Source of the DNA: Acanthaster planci
Lineage: Eukaryota > Echinodermata > Asteroidea > Valvatida > Acanthasteridae
Length of the DNA stretch: 64,000 nucleotides
Direction: 5' to 3'
Assembly: GCF_001949145.1 (NCBI RefSeq)
Contig: NW_019091387.1
Coordinates: forward strand, 1,048,267 to 1,112,266
The translations under genes and the position numbers were made by a program. The notes under the pieces are model-generated. The model made no database searches. It saw nothing but the letters and a program-made list of their open reading frames with translations, and was not told where the DNA came from. Below, one piece after another: positions 12,000 to 23,889 of the stretch. How positions within the stretch are numbered: position 1 is the stretch's first letter; each line of letters begins with the position of its first letter.

Positions 12000-14900
12000 A
12001 TGATGACACCTCCCTACATTCTAGCAGCGTTGGTGGTCATAGTACTCACCGGTATGTTTCTAACTTGTTTTTGATCTCTTTATCAGCTGCTCATAACATT
12101 AATGCGTGCATTACTACACAATTAGATAATTTTTGAAATCAATCGTAAGAGTGATTTCACGTGGAGACATATTGAACTATCTATTTCAAACTGGCTTCGC
12201 CTCATGGAATAGAAAGTTCAATCCGTCACCGAATATTTTTTTCCACTGGACCAGTTTGAACATTTATTGTTTCTTTACAACGGCAGGATTATATTTCTTT
12301 ACGTGCAAGTTGCTGTTTCCTCGCTCAGTCGGGCATGAAATCGGGGCAAACTGTCTAATTCTGAGACGTTCAGTGGATTTGGTACAAATTACATCAGAGG
12401 CACTTTTAAGGTTATGAATCTCTTCATCAGTTGAGAGAAGGACCGCTACTTCCCGTTTGTTAACCATGATTCATTTTCGTCAAGACGGCCCCATCCACAG
12501 GCACTGTGCACTGCGCTCAATTACAGCATGATTCTGGCGCAATATTTTCCCCATACCTGCTCGCCCAAGAACAATATTAACCTTCCGATGTTAAGACGAC
12601 TAATTTATGCCACGAGATATACCATTCACCCATTGGATGACTTGGCTCTATTCAGTGTCAGATAAGGCTGCTGTTTCGAACTGTTTGTCACCTACGGTAT
12701 TCAGCAATGCTGTTGATTATTCCAGATTTGTCCAAAGTTTTCTTTAAAAAATTTTAACGAAAGAAAAGGGAAAAAGGTTTGCTCTTGCATCAAGAATGTC
12801 CGTGGAAATTCTTTACTAATTCAAACTATCGGTTTTGGTTTTGATTTAAATACATGGGAAAACTGAGCGAAATATTACCTTGCTTTTGAATGGATGATTG
12901 TGTGGATTTCTTCTGAATTTCAAAAGTAACGTCTGTGGCATACAGTATTTTGCTGAAGCTTAATAAATTTATTTTCCTTTCGTGAATGTAATTACACTTT
13001 TGTAATGATACAAGGACAGATCACGGTCAGTTCTTCGTAAACGAAATGCTGCTTGATAGAAATTTTTAAAAAGTTTTTCATTAACAGTTTTATTACTTTG
13101 GGCAATCAGAGATGTGGACTCGAGTCACTTGAACTGGACTCAAGTCGGACTCGTACCGCTAATTTTGTGACACGTGACTTGACTTATAACTGTCAGTTTT
13201 TGGCTTCTGACATGGCTTGGACTTGCAAAAAATGACTTGTGGCTGACTTAGACTTCTGCATTATGATTTGCTACCAACACAAGTAAAAAAAACTACTCAA
13301 TCGAACCAATTAAAGTTTTAAATTTGGCCCAACTTACGCTTTGCGTTCTTAAAACGGCTTACAACTTCTCCATCGGTCTTGTCTGCCCAAGGCCACGTCT
13401 ATAGAGGATTGTAGAGGAGTTTCAGTCACCTGAGTTTTGACGGTCAGCGTTTAACATAAACAGCTGTGCGCTCAAACGTGCGCACTTTGGTCTCTCAAAA
13501 TTCTGGCGTACATGAAATTACCAATCCGGTTCGTAAGTGACTTCGCTTCAAAGGCGGGCGCGCCACGATTTGCTGGCTCTCGTTGGACAATCGCTGAGGT
13601 TGCGCGTTAACTTCTGGTTCCATGGTTCCATGTAAACGGTGATCAATGCATGTAACCCTATGTGCAGTGCACGTGTGCAGTGGGCATGGTTTAAACTGAA
13701 GTGACGTCACACTTACGAACCAGATAGAAATACACAAACTCGTATATGTGTGCGCCTGTACGGACATGGTACACTTCCTGAAATGCCTTTGCCCGTCACG
13801 TTACGTCAAGTATTTTATAAAGGCAAGGTGTTTCGGAAATAATGCATGCCCATGGGTCGGCGTATGGCTTCGATGATAGGACACTCTATTGCGCACGCGT
13901 ATTGCCGTCCCAAATATAGGAATCCTGAGTAGGAGTACGTAAAATTGTTGGAAAATTCACGAACGCAAGTGCGCGCATACATGCGCAAGACTGAACGACT
14001 TTTACGCGCCCAATTTGCGGTGCGGGCCCTGGCACAATTAACATTACAAATTACGACATCATTTTTATCTGGATATTACCAACTAGGCCCTACATCACTT
14101 TCCTAGCAACAGAGGCTCCTTTGGCGGGAACTTCACTTCGCTGTCTCTCAAACGACTACATGCACCTGTAACGGTCACGTCGCTACAAACAAAGTAAACA
14201 GTCCTCACCAAAATGACTCATTTTAACCGATGAGGGGTTGCTTCGACCCAAAGAGATCATAACAGTAAAGCTAGAGGTGATAGGCCTATTCTTTTATGTT
14301 GCAAATTTGGCCCCAGACAGGGCAATATTGTGTTCGATTAAGCTGCCATGTTAACGCGCACGCGTAGTCTTCTACTCGCGTGAAGCTCTACTTCATTTTT
14401 CTGGCATCATGAATTCAGATACGCATCATTAGATCTCGTAGTATCAGTGCACGTGCAATCACAGGCTAGCCTAGGAGTACGCGAGTTCAGTTGTTCGTGC
14501 GTTATGGGACAATTTTACGTGTCCGTGCCACCTCTAGTTCCACTTATGATCTGTATGTTTTGACCCATAGAGATAATAACCTGGACTCCATAGACTGCGT
14601 GTGCGTACATCCGCTGACCCATAGCCATTGATCTCCATAATGATCACTACCCACGGTCTAAAATGACTCTGACTGGCTATTCAGAATAAATATGCATTAA
14701 CCGCAGACGTATTTCAAAAGCTACACGCTCGCGCCCTAATTTAAATCTTCTACATAGGGTGCGTTCGATTAGCTTACACGTGTAAGTCAAACTTACACCA
14801 GAGCGTTCGTTTAGCCATCACGTGATCCTCGTGCCTGCCCTGGTGTCAACCACTACTACCCCAGCTGGCGAGCGGGTCTCTGGAGGTTGCCCGNNNNNNN

Positions 14901-17900
14901 NNNNNNNNNNNNNNNNNNNNNNNNNNNNNNNNNNNNNNNNNNNNNNNNNNNNNNNNNNNNNNNNNNNNNNNNNNNNNNNNNNNNNNNNNNNNNNNNNNNN
15001 NNNNNNNNNNNNNNNNNNNNNNNNNNNNNNNNNNNNNNNNNNNNNNNNNNNNNNNNNNNNNNNNNNNNNNNNNNNNNNNNNNNNNNNNNNNNNNNNNNNN
15101 NNNNNNNNNNNNNNNNNNNNNNNNNNNNNNNNNNNNNNNNNNNNNNNNNNNNNNNNNNNNNNNNNNNNNNNNNNNNNNNNNNNNNNNNNNNNNNNNNNNN
15201 NNNNNNNNNNNNNNNNNNNNNNNNNNNNNNNNNNNNNNNNNNNNNNNNNNNNNNNNNNNNNNNNNNNNNNNNNNNNNNNNNNNNNNNNNNNNNNNNNNNN
15301 NNNNNNNNNNNNNNNNNNNNNNNNNNNNNNNNNNNNNNNNNNNNNNNNNNNNNNNNNNNNNNNNNNNNNNNNNNNNNNNNNNNNNNNNNNNNNNNNNNNN
15401 NNNNNNNNNNNNNNNNNNNNNNNNNNNNNNNNNNNNNNNNNNNNNNNNNNNNNNNNNNNNNNNNNNNNNNNNNNNNNNNNNNNNNNNNNNNNNNNNNNNN
15501 NNNNNNNNNNNNNNNNNNNNNNNNNNNNNNNNNNNNNNNNNNNNNNNNNNNNNNNNNNNNNNNNNNNNNNNNNNNNNNNNNNNNNNNNNNNNNNNNNNNN
15601 NNNNNNNNNNNNNNNNNNNNNNNNNNNNNNNNNNNNNNNNNNNNNNNNNNNNNNNNNNNNNNNNNNNNNNNNNNNNNNNNNNNNNNNNNNNNNNNNNNNN
15701 NNNNNNNNNNNNNNNNNNNNNNNNNNNNNNNNNNNNNNGACCTTTATCCCAGAATGCCTTGGAAAACACACTGCAGCGTTCGATAAGCCTCATTTTGAGG
15801 CTTCCCTTGAGTGTAACACTGGTGTGTTCAGGGAAGCTAATCGAACGCACCCATAGTTGCATATTCAAATCTCACAATACCAGGGTTAAGATCGTGTAAG
15901 GCATTGTAGAAAAAAGATCACATCCACAGGAACAAGGTTGGTATACTTTACTTGGTATACATCATTCCAGCGCGTCAATGAGGGAACCACACTTTCGGGT
16001 GTGGGGGGAGGGAACACACATAAACGTATTTCTAAATGGCCCAATTATGTTGGATAATATTGAATAGCGTTTGTGCATTCCAAATTTGATGGTCGCGTTT
16101 TGCCAAAGCAGAAGGTATAATGTCATCCCCTGCCAAAAAAGTAACCGTGCATGAAATTACATCCTTACTGTCCATTTCTTCGTTTCAGGGCCGTGCTATG
16201 GAAATCCAGCGCCAGCAAGAAGAACGTCAGGTAAAGAGCTTTATAATTCTATTTAGGTCTAAATCAAATTTCTAAAACAACAACAAAAGATTTGAGTTTA
16301 CAAAAATCAGAGCCTTTTTTTACCATCTGGTTTGCCAGTCGGTCATTCCATTAGCAGGTCATTTTAATTTGCGGCATTGGAAAATTCGAAAGGGTGTGTT
16401 ATTCACGTAGAAAATATTGGTATGTCAGCAGATTGGCTGAAGGGTTTGCTGGTCGATTTACCGATTACCCATGCATTTATGGATTGTTTGTCGGCCAGAT
16501 GGTCAGTAGGATTTAAGGTTTAGTCTTATGATGAGTTGTTGCTCCATTCGAGGGATCAGATCAGTGGGACAGGTCTACACATCCCGTTCGAACTCTCGTT
16601 AATATCAACACATTTTTTGAGGACTTATTGGTTTAGAATGTATGTTTTCGTATTCATCAAGGAGATAATCCCTCGGCTCTAATGCTCATTGATATCTGTT
16701 CTTCGAGAAATCTGATTTAACATGTGCATGTTCAAACCCATGAATCTGTTAGTTCATGTACTCTTGATTTGATCATAAACGAGATGATGATAAATTCCAC
16801 CGCATTACCTTTGTTGAGGGTTACTTGTATGAGAGTTTTTTGTCACTGCAGGCTGAGTAGTTGTGTCAGACATGTTGACATGAAGACAAGAACCTTTAGA
16901 TCTCACTGGAAGATCGATAAGGCAGTATTTGTGAATGATATACGTTTATCAAACTATCTGACCGATGTTAATCCGCTAGTTTGCCTTGATCTTGATGGGA
17001 TAATGGGTTTGTATGATTCAGTATTAAGAGGCAGCTTTCTAGTCCAAGAATCTGCTATTCGGCCAAAGCTTCCTTTCATAGCCATTGCTAGTTGATGGAA
17101 AGTCACTCGACGATTTGGTGGGTCGTTAGATGGTTTGGTCAGTGGACAGGCTTTTTGCTGTTGGGCCAATGGTTGGTCAGTCGTGTTGATGGAGGGCTGA
17201 CAATTAGGATTCGGTCACTCGGGGACACTGGTGTGCCGAATTGTCAGTCCGTTTGATAATAATTTTCGGTTGGTCAGAAATGGACAGCCAGCGTTGTAAC
17301 TTGAGCAGTAGTAATGTGTATGTGAAATATCTTCCTTTCTTTTAGTGCCCTGTGTCAGCGGCCCACTTGGCATGGAAAGTGGAGCCATTCCGGACGCCTC
17401 GATAACTGCATCATCTAGTTGGAGTGGTTATCCTCCAAGCAATGCAAGACTGAATGTCGGTAAGCACGCAGGCTTTCATCTCATGGTGGTCTGTCTCACT
17501 TCAACCATTCTCGTACCATTTTGTCCATAAGATTCCCCTTACAAAACCATTAAATGAAAATTCGTCAAAGGGGAAAGGGTTAGGTGTGTTAAAGCGCAAT
17601 ATCACTGTAACAGTACACAGTTGTCATGTAAACGCTTGGGCGCCGCTTATATAGTCTCTCTCTCCAGTCTTGTTCACAAAGCCACCGAAGAAAGAGGTGG
17701 GGCTAGGTAATATACCGAAATCCGGGAAACCGATGCCTTGCTCTGAGTTTTACTCATGTTATACCGACAGAGGTAGGCCTATGTATCTCTCTTTCTGTCC
17801 TATACGCATCTAATCTGCCGTGCTTTTCTCTTGCCTTGAAGTTTCCAAATGTACACATATACACTGTCTGCATGAATTTGTCATTACACGAACAGGCACT

Positions 17901-20900
17901 GAGGGATGGTTGCCAAGTACTCCAGCTAACCAGTGGATCCAGGTCGATCTTGGTGGGCACGTAGCCGTCACTGGGATCGTGATACAGGGAAAGCCAGGAT
18001 CCGATTGGCACGTTACTTCATTCACTGTGCAAACCAGAGTGAATGGGTCAGATTGGCAGGACGTCGTTGACACCAACGGAACTGCTGTTCGGGTAAGTCT
18101 GATGAAACACACGGAATTGACTATTCCTGCAGTTAACGAGCAGATGGGTGACTGTAATTCCTAAACCATATTTAATTTCGTAATTTGCAATCAGACGTAA
18201 GTATGACGTAAAAATAAAAACAAAATATGTTTTCTGTATGAATCACGAGGAACATGACCATTCACGTCAATGAGACAGTTAATGCAGTACTTTCTATATT
18301 TTTCCGTGAGAGTACATCAATAGAAATGTGCCGGTAATGTTGGCCATAAATTTTATCGTTCGGAAATATGCGACACGGTAAGAAAGGAAAACGCATTATT
18401 ACTAGAACCAACACAAAAACAACAGAGAGAGTAACAACAATGGACAGACAACAGAAAAGATGACAGTCCAAGCAAAGTTGATCACCAAACTAGTACAAAA
18501 ACACGGGATTATGTGGATGTGCAGCGGCATAAACCTGTGTCAGCAATTGAGGGGGGGATAGGGGATGGTTAAAAGGTTGGGGGTGACATGAAATTTGAAA
18601 AGTGGGGGTGACACAATATGACCCTATGTCAATGTTTATGATATTAATGTACATCTGTAATATCTGCATCCAGAATGGCATATTTATGGCTTCTTAAATT
18701 GTTTATCCTTTTTTGGAGTGATATTGAATGCATTTTAGTCGTTGGAGGGGATATATCGCCCCATCCCCTCGGGATTTATGCCCATGTGGATGTGCACTTC
18801 CCATGAATTTCAATGTTGAAAAAGTGCACCTTTAAATTTGGCGCTTCCTGTTCGTTAAAGGATGTTTCACTCTTTAATATCTGCAATTTTTTCAGCAAGA
18901 GCTTCCAGTGGTGTCTAAGAAACAGAGTAGGGAAATGTGTAGACTTGCAATGGGAACTAGACCAATTTCCGATTTGTTTTGTATGCATCGTATTAGGTCA
19001 TTCGGGTGACAAAAGCAGTATCCGTAATGAGCAGAAACACCCCTCGCCGCGTGGTTGGAAGTGTTCATTTTATTGGCAGCGACACGACTGCAACAAATGC
19101 ATCTCATAGTTTTTCCAGTGAACCAGTGAAGTGCAGTGCCAACCAAATAAGCAGGTTCCGTTCCAAGGAAAGTGACGCCCTCTGTTGGTCCCGGTCGGGG
19201 CCCATACAAATGCTAACCCTTAAATAGTTTCTTTTGGTGGGAGGTATGCCATTTGAAGTTTGAACACTGTTAATAAAGCACTGTCCATTGTCACTATAAA
19301 CCGGTTCCAGTTTCGTGCAGAAAGCGAAGAATCCAAAAATCTGACGTTCCCCGTGGTACCGATGGCAAGATATCTTCGTATATTACCTCAGACCTGGACT
19401 CATCAGTATTACAGAGTGAAATTTGAAGTGCTGGGGTGTCCAGGTAATACATGCTTACTAATGTCAAATGATATATTGTCAGCAAATAATTATGATTTAA
19501 AACACTCATACTTTAAAAGAATACCGTAAACCATCCATTTCGTTTTACTTTTTTTTTCTTTTTTTTCTTTTCGTTTTGTTTGTGATTTGATTTGTTGTGG
19601 TGGTCGTTTGGTTTTTTGTTTTATTACGTTTTCTTTTGAATATCATTTGCAAACAAAGTCACACATATGTCAGTAGGTCAAAGCTGATAAGAGCTGTTTT
19701 TAAGGCCCCATTTCGGAGGAAGAGGGCCATAATTGTTTTGGGAAGGGCCAAACTTGGAAATGTCTTGACGTAACCTTGATGTACACGTTAATTAATGAAG
19801 TGAGGCGCTTATGTTTTGGTGCTTATGCTAGCGAAAGGAAGTGAAATCGACTTCCTCTTATCGCATTTAAATAAAGCTCGGGAAGGGATAGTTTGATCCA
19901 CAGATCCACAAATGATGTTGCCAGGTTCTGTCACTATAGCTGAATACTTGGCATTAAAACAGGAGGCCCGGGATTCAAACTTTAAATGAGTGGCAAATCG
20001 TGCTCGTTCTAAACCTAAACTATCTGTACGGGTGTACAATTACTTTCCTGCATCAGTGAAGCTGAAAATAAAAGCTACTCAGTTGGTCATAGAGCTCAAA
20101 GAACTACTGACCGTGACAAATAACGTAATTGTCAAGATTACTTTTTCTGAACGATGGAGTGTGACCGTTATCGTGCGTTTCATAGTTATATCTGCAGTCT
20201 CAGATGGAAAACTTACGTGGCCTACTTCATTTGTCTTTGTACAGTATCAAATGGAATGCTTTGGCTAGTGGACGGTGATGACGCCCTCAGCGGCCGTGTG
20301 GAAATCTACCACGAGTCCACAGCCACCTGGGGCGCCGTTAGTTCCAACGGCTGGGATCTAAGCGACGCCAATATCGCCTGCCGCCAACACCACCCTTTCC
20401 TAGAGGCAGTTCAAGCTGGGGCGAGCTCGGCAGGGACCGACCTCCCGATCGTCATGAACGGAGTCGCCTGTAGAGGCACGGAGAATCGCCTGGTGGACTG
20501 CCCGTTCGTCTGCAACGAATATCAGCCGCGTAGCAGCTCTCGTGTCGCCACGGTGGTTTGCCGACCCGATGTTACGAGTACGTTTTCACAGTTAAAGACA
20601 ATCACACTCTGGCATGTAAAACAACATCAGGAATAAAGAGCCGGATCATGGTCTTGAGAGGGGGTCCACTGACAACGGAACTACCTCAGTAAAGAGCCAG
20701 TACTTTAATTATTCTCACGGACAGTGTACAGGTGCAGATCTTCCTCTTAATCCTTCCCACCTCCGACATTGTCGTATGAAAGCCTGGCTCAACTTCCTCT
20801 CTGGAGCCAGATCTTCCCCTTTCTTTATTTCCAGTCGGGGGCAGTTTGACTATAGACCATTAGACTATCTGTAGGTCTTCATTTGGGTATCCTCATTCCT

Positions 20901-23238
20901 CATGCAAAACATTTGTTTCCTTTGTATCCCCTCATCATTTTCATCAACTTAATCTTTTCTCGTATTTTCATCGTTCTAGTCATTCGCTACCGTAACTTTT
21001 GCTTTTAACTGTTGTCCGGCACTGTATTATTGAACTTCGTTGTCATTCTACCCTTTGTCGCAGATATGGCTAAAAGTATGACAATTGACAACGTAATCGC
21101 AATGACATTTATGACTAAATGTTTGACTTATGAAATCTGTTCCCAAGTAATATAACGCCGGTAATGAAAACAGTGTGCAACAGCTTGATGAGAGGACTAT
21201 CAAGAAAAGTATTCTCATCTAAAGGCATAAGAAAACTTTGTGAAAATGGTCAAGGTGAGAGTATAAACTTGGCGGTTCTGGCAGTCTGATTCAAACAAGA
21301 TGGAAGACTATCAAAGTACTGAAACTGGACATATACCAACACTAAATATTGATACTGTTTTATCTCAAACGAGGCCAGGAATAATTTTGAAAATGTTATT
21401 TTCTTGGTTATGTTTGCCAAAGAATTTTCAGTGTTCCACTCGCATCTTTTGGACTGTCATGTGATTAAGCCAATTGCAGATTATCGTATTCACTTTAACC
21501 TCATCAGAAATCGTTCGCTTGGCGGGAGGGTCTGTTAACCATCGCGGTCGCGTGGAGGTGTACCGTAACAACACCTGGGGAAGCATTTGTGACAATGACT
21601 GGGACATCAACGACGCTGCTGTGGTCTGTCGTATGCTGGGCTTCCCCGGTGCAGAGGCCGCCAAATCCGGTGCTTACTTCGGTCAGGGCAGTGGTCCAGT
21701 CCACATGGACGGTGTGGCGTGCACTGGATCAGAGGGTAGCATCTTAGACTGCCCGTCTTCGTGCTGGGAGGAGCCCCAATGCAGCCACAGTCAAGATGCC
21801 GGTGTCATTTGTGAATGGGGTAAGAATGATCCGCCTTGAGCAGAAGCACCCCCTCATCGGTTGAAAAGAGCCATATGTTGGTCAGGAGTGTTCATTTTGT
21901 TGGTAGGGATGCAACTACAAGACTTGCGATTCATAGTCGTTTGTGAACCATCGATGCGCAGTTAACAAAAGAAGCTAAGAAACATTAAAATATTAAATCA
22001 AAGCAGCGGGGTTTATAGATTTTTAATTGTTCTCTCTGTCTGGGAAAAATTCTTTAAAATTGCACTTCTTCCCTTTCCATGAAAAGTGACGGGGGGTTCA
22101 ATAGCCCATGCCCACCCTGGTAAAGAACAGGAAGACGAACCCCTATACCCCGCAACTTGCGCCCACCATGCAGCATAGGCCTAATAGTTTCTTTTCGAAG
22201 CCGTTAGCCTGTGGAACCGACTTTTACTTAGACGATCATACAGCTGCGTTGGGAAGTGTAAGAAAGTTAACTGAAACACATTGCCAAAACTGTATTTTTT
22301 TAAAAGTGCTACTGCTATCAACACTGGCAGCTGGGGTCATGTCCACTTGACTTTCCTACTGGCTTGTTGTTGGACAGGAGTCTGTGATAGTGGTTGAAGC
22401 ATGCACCCGTAATGGGTGGTGTATTTAAAGGAACCAGGAAATAGAAATATTGTGATAAATGTCACTAAAAACCCTTGAAATTGCATCTTTGGGTTTCAAT
22501 TAACCTGATTTTAAATTTTTGTTTTGCAATTTTAACCCATATTTTGATGCTTTTTAGGTTTTTATGCTAATATATTTGCATATTCATGAGCATATGATAT
22601 CATCCAAGGCACTGAATCTCAATGTTACACTATTTGTGCACAGAAAATTTCTGGAATTTTTTAACCACTGCTATGGGAGATTTCATTTTCTTTGGCAATT
22701 TACGGCTGTGTAAGTATTTGGCAATAATCCAGCAAAAATCCTTTTCACAGAAATGTGCCCAGATAGCAAATTTGGGGTTCAAAATTTGAACATGAAAACA
22801 TGCGACTTGAACCATGTCTTCTTGGATTTACTTCAAAGCAAATGCGCCCTCACTTGTCCAGAAATGCTTGGTCAATGTTTAATGTATGAAAAAGTGCACC
22901 GTTCAGTTCACGTAGCTCATAAAAGATGTCAACCAGTCTTCATACATGGAAGAAGAGTACAGAGATACACAAAAAGTGATTCTAAGAAAAAGTCATTTCC
23001 TGGATCCTTTAAGCCGGAGCAAAATGTTTCAGACGCAGCTTTTATAAGGACACCCCCTGTCTACTTTTCAGCCCCAGCAATTTTCCTCCAAAATTCAGAT
23101 GTTCTTATGCACTCAGAGAGTAGTCATTGAGTCAAGGAACTTTTCTCCTCACAATTTTTATCACAAAAAGCCAGCTTAACTTCTCTATCTCTTCTAATTT
23201 TATTTCTGGTGCTTTGTTGGTAAATCGTTTCAGATTAA
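12000..23238 (+). CDS. Gene B: secreted discoidin (F5/8C)-SRCR-SRCR protein, complete
   Basis: Eight exons: 12000-12051, 16189-16230, 17346-17459, 17896-18092, 19311-19443, 20245-20577, 21508-21819 and 23234-23238. They sum to 1188 nt (395 residues), all with GT-AG junctions in phase. Residues 1-18 are a signal peptide (MMTPPYILAALVVIVLTG). Residues 19-32 are a short linker. Residues 34-178 are an F5/8C discoidin domain bounded by Cys34 and Cys178 (GPLGMESGAIPD, WIQVDLG, MARYLRILP). Residues 180-290 and 291-394 are SRCR domains, and Asp395 precedes TAA. No transmembrane segment or GPI tail is seen, so it is a predicted soluble extracellular protein. In SRCR-1 the cysteine after WGAV is Ser212 and the penultimate cysteine is Arg275, unlike gene A. 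Ligand and pathway are unknown; recognition or adhesion is inferred from the domain families. Confidence 0.9.
13110..13260. repeat. GACTCG/GACTTG-rich repeat in gene B intron 1
   Basis: AGAGATGTGGACTCGAGTCA starts a block dense in GACTCG, GACTTG and TGACTTG. It is the same type as 6280-6770 (reverse orientation). Intron 1 sequence between 12,052 and 16,188 outside this and the listed elements shows no exon. Confidence 0.45.
13524..13726. mobile_element. Short inverted-repeat transposon (MITE) M, copy 1
   Basis: About 200 bp with inverted ends: left AATCCGGTTCGTAAGTG, right end in reverse TATCTGGTTCGTAAGTG. It is the reverse-orientation partner of 43,027-43,221, and the interiors align (GTTTAAACYRTGCMCATGC-type centre, CGATTGTCCAA, GGCGCG). 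A palindromic GTGACGTCAC (CRE-like) sits near one end. It encodes no protein and is a non-autonomous DNA transposon. Confidence 0.75.
13800..14040. repeat. CpG-rich repeat paired with 58,980-59,175
   Basis: AAAGGCAAGGTGTTTCGG, CGTATGGCTYC, GATAGG and GCGCGCGT-type strings occur in the same order here and near 58,980. The two are diverged and non-coding. The block is rich in CpG compared with its flanks. Confidence 0.45.
14757..15852. mobile_element. DNA transposon with 19-bp terminal inverted repeats, centre unsequenced
   Basis: The left end GGGTGCGTTCGATTAGCTT (14757-14775) is matched exactly in reverse at 15834-15852. ATA flanks both ends (14754-14756 and 15853-15855), a likely 3-bp target duplication as in PIF/Harbinger-type elements. 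Sub-terminal GCGTTCG repeats are present. N bases fill 14,894-15,738, so a transposase gene inside cannot be judged. It lies in gene B intron 1. Confidence 0.75.
14894..15738. other. Assembly gap (845 N)
   Basis: Unsequenced stretch inside the inverted-repeat transposon. Any open frame drawn across it is an artefact. Confidence 0.99.
16320..17290. repeat. GGTC/TTGGTCAG-rich degenerate repeats in gene B intron 2
   Basis: Clusters at 16,320-16,510 and 17,090-17,290 are dense in GGTCAGT, GGTCGGT, GGCCA and TGGTTTGGTCAG variants without a strict period. The part between them shows nothing recognisable. Non-coding. Confidence 0.35.
18540..18790. repeat. Repeat family R1, copy 3
   Basis: Lies in gene B intron 4. 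Shared strings: GTACATCTGTAATAT, CAGAATGGCATA, TGCATTTTAGTCGTTGGA, and a terminal CCCCATCCCC with TTTATGCCCAT, as in the 23,570 copy. Confidence 0.65.
19028..19110. repeat. Repeat family R4, copy 1
   Basis: TGAGCAGAAACACCCC, then GGTTGGAAGTGTTCATTTT, TTGGCAGCGAC. Related copies lie at 21,836 and 32,465. In gene B intron 4. Confidence 0.5.
21836..21920. repeat. Repeat family R4, copy 2
   Basis: TGAGCAGAAGCACCCCCTC, GGTTGAAAAGAGCCATATGT, TTGGTCAGGAGTGTTCATTT. It begins 17 bp after the donor of the second SRCR exon of gene B, so it abuts the splice site. It is very close to the copy at 32,465. Confidence 0.6.
22400..23200. other. Gene B last intron, no exon recognised
   Basis: AT-rich. A 125-codon open frame (22,753-23,130) has no recognisable domain and no splice partner. 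The part 22,560-22,600 loosely resembles a reverse piece of repeat R3 (CATATTCATGAGCA). Confidence 0.35.
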
Positions 23239-23569
23239 AAGTCGATGCAGATCATCTGTGAGTTCAACCCCCAGTTCAACGCAGAAATGTTCTAGAGCTG
23301 ACGAAGTCTACATTTTAGGCTGCATAATTATTTCATCTAAAATGGAAATATATGCCACTTTTTAAATATCCACTAGATTTAGAGCATGCATATTTAGTGT
23401 AACCTTCACACCGATACCGAGTTAGAAATTGGCTTAAAGATTCCAACATCGCTTAGGTAAAATTTCGGCTAGTTTAGTGATCTTTTGGCGATTAGTACTA
23501 ACTGCAATGTTTATGACGATCTGTTGCCTAACTGTACAAGGAGGTGCATCCCCCTCGAAGGTCCGTCCT

Positions 23570-23885
23570 CCCATGAGGGGAGGGGCGACACCATATACAC
23601 GATATGGGGGCGATGTTCATGAATATGATTTACATCTGTAATGTGTATCAAATTCATGCAGAATCTTACATCAGAATGTAGTTATGTTTTTTTAAATTAC
23701 TTTCCCTTTTTATTGCAAATATTTTAGTCGTTGGGAGATTCTGAAAATTCTTCACAATTCGATTTAAGTTTTGTGCTCATCACAAAAAGTGGGGGGATGA
23801 TTCAATAGCTCCCCCCCCCAAAAAAGTGGAGGGTACCTGTATATACCCCAACCCCCACCCCATTTATGCCCATGCCCCGTTCTCG
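23570..23885. repeat. Repeat family R1, copy 4
   Basis: The most complete copy. It has a G-rich start (GAGGGGAGGGGCGACACC), the core GATGTTCATGAATATG, TTACATCTGTAATGTG, CTTACATCAGAATG, ATTTTAGTCGTTGGGA, and a C-rich end followed by CATTTATGCCCATGCC. The G-rich and C-rich ends may be imperfect terminal inverted repeats. Confidence 0.7.
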
Positions 23886-23889
23886 AGTT

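Noticed and set aside
14818-15868. Open frames of about 300-340 codons on both strands
   Set aside because: They run through the 845-N gap; only the ends are real sequence.
22753-23130. A 125-codon + strand frame in the last intron of gene B
   Set aside because: No signal, domain or conservation; the intron is confirmed by the matching terminal exons of A and B.
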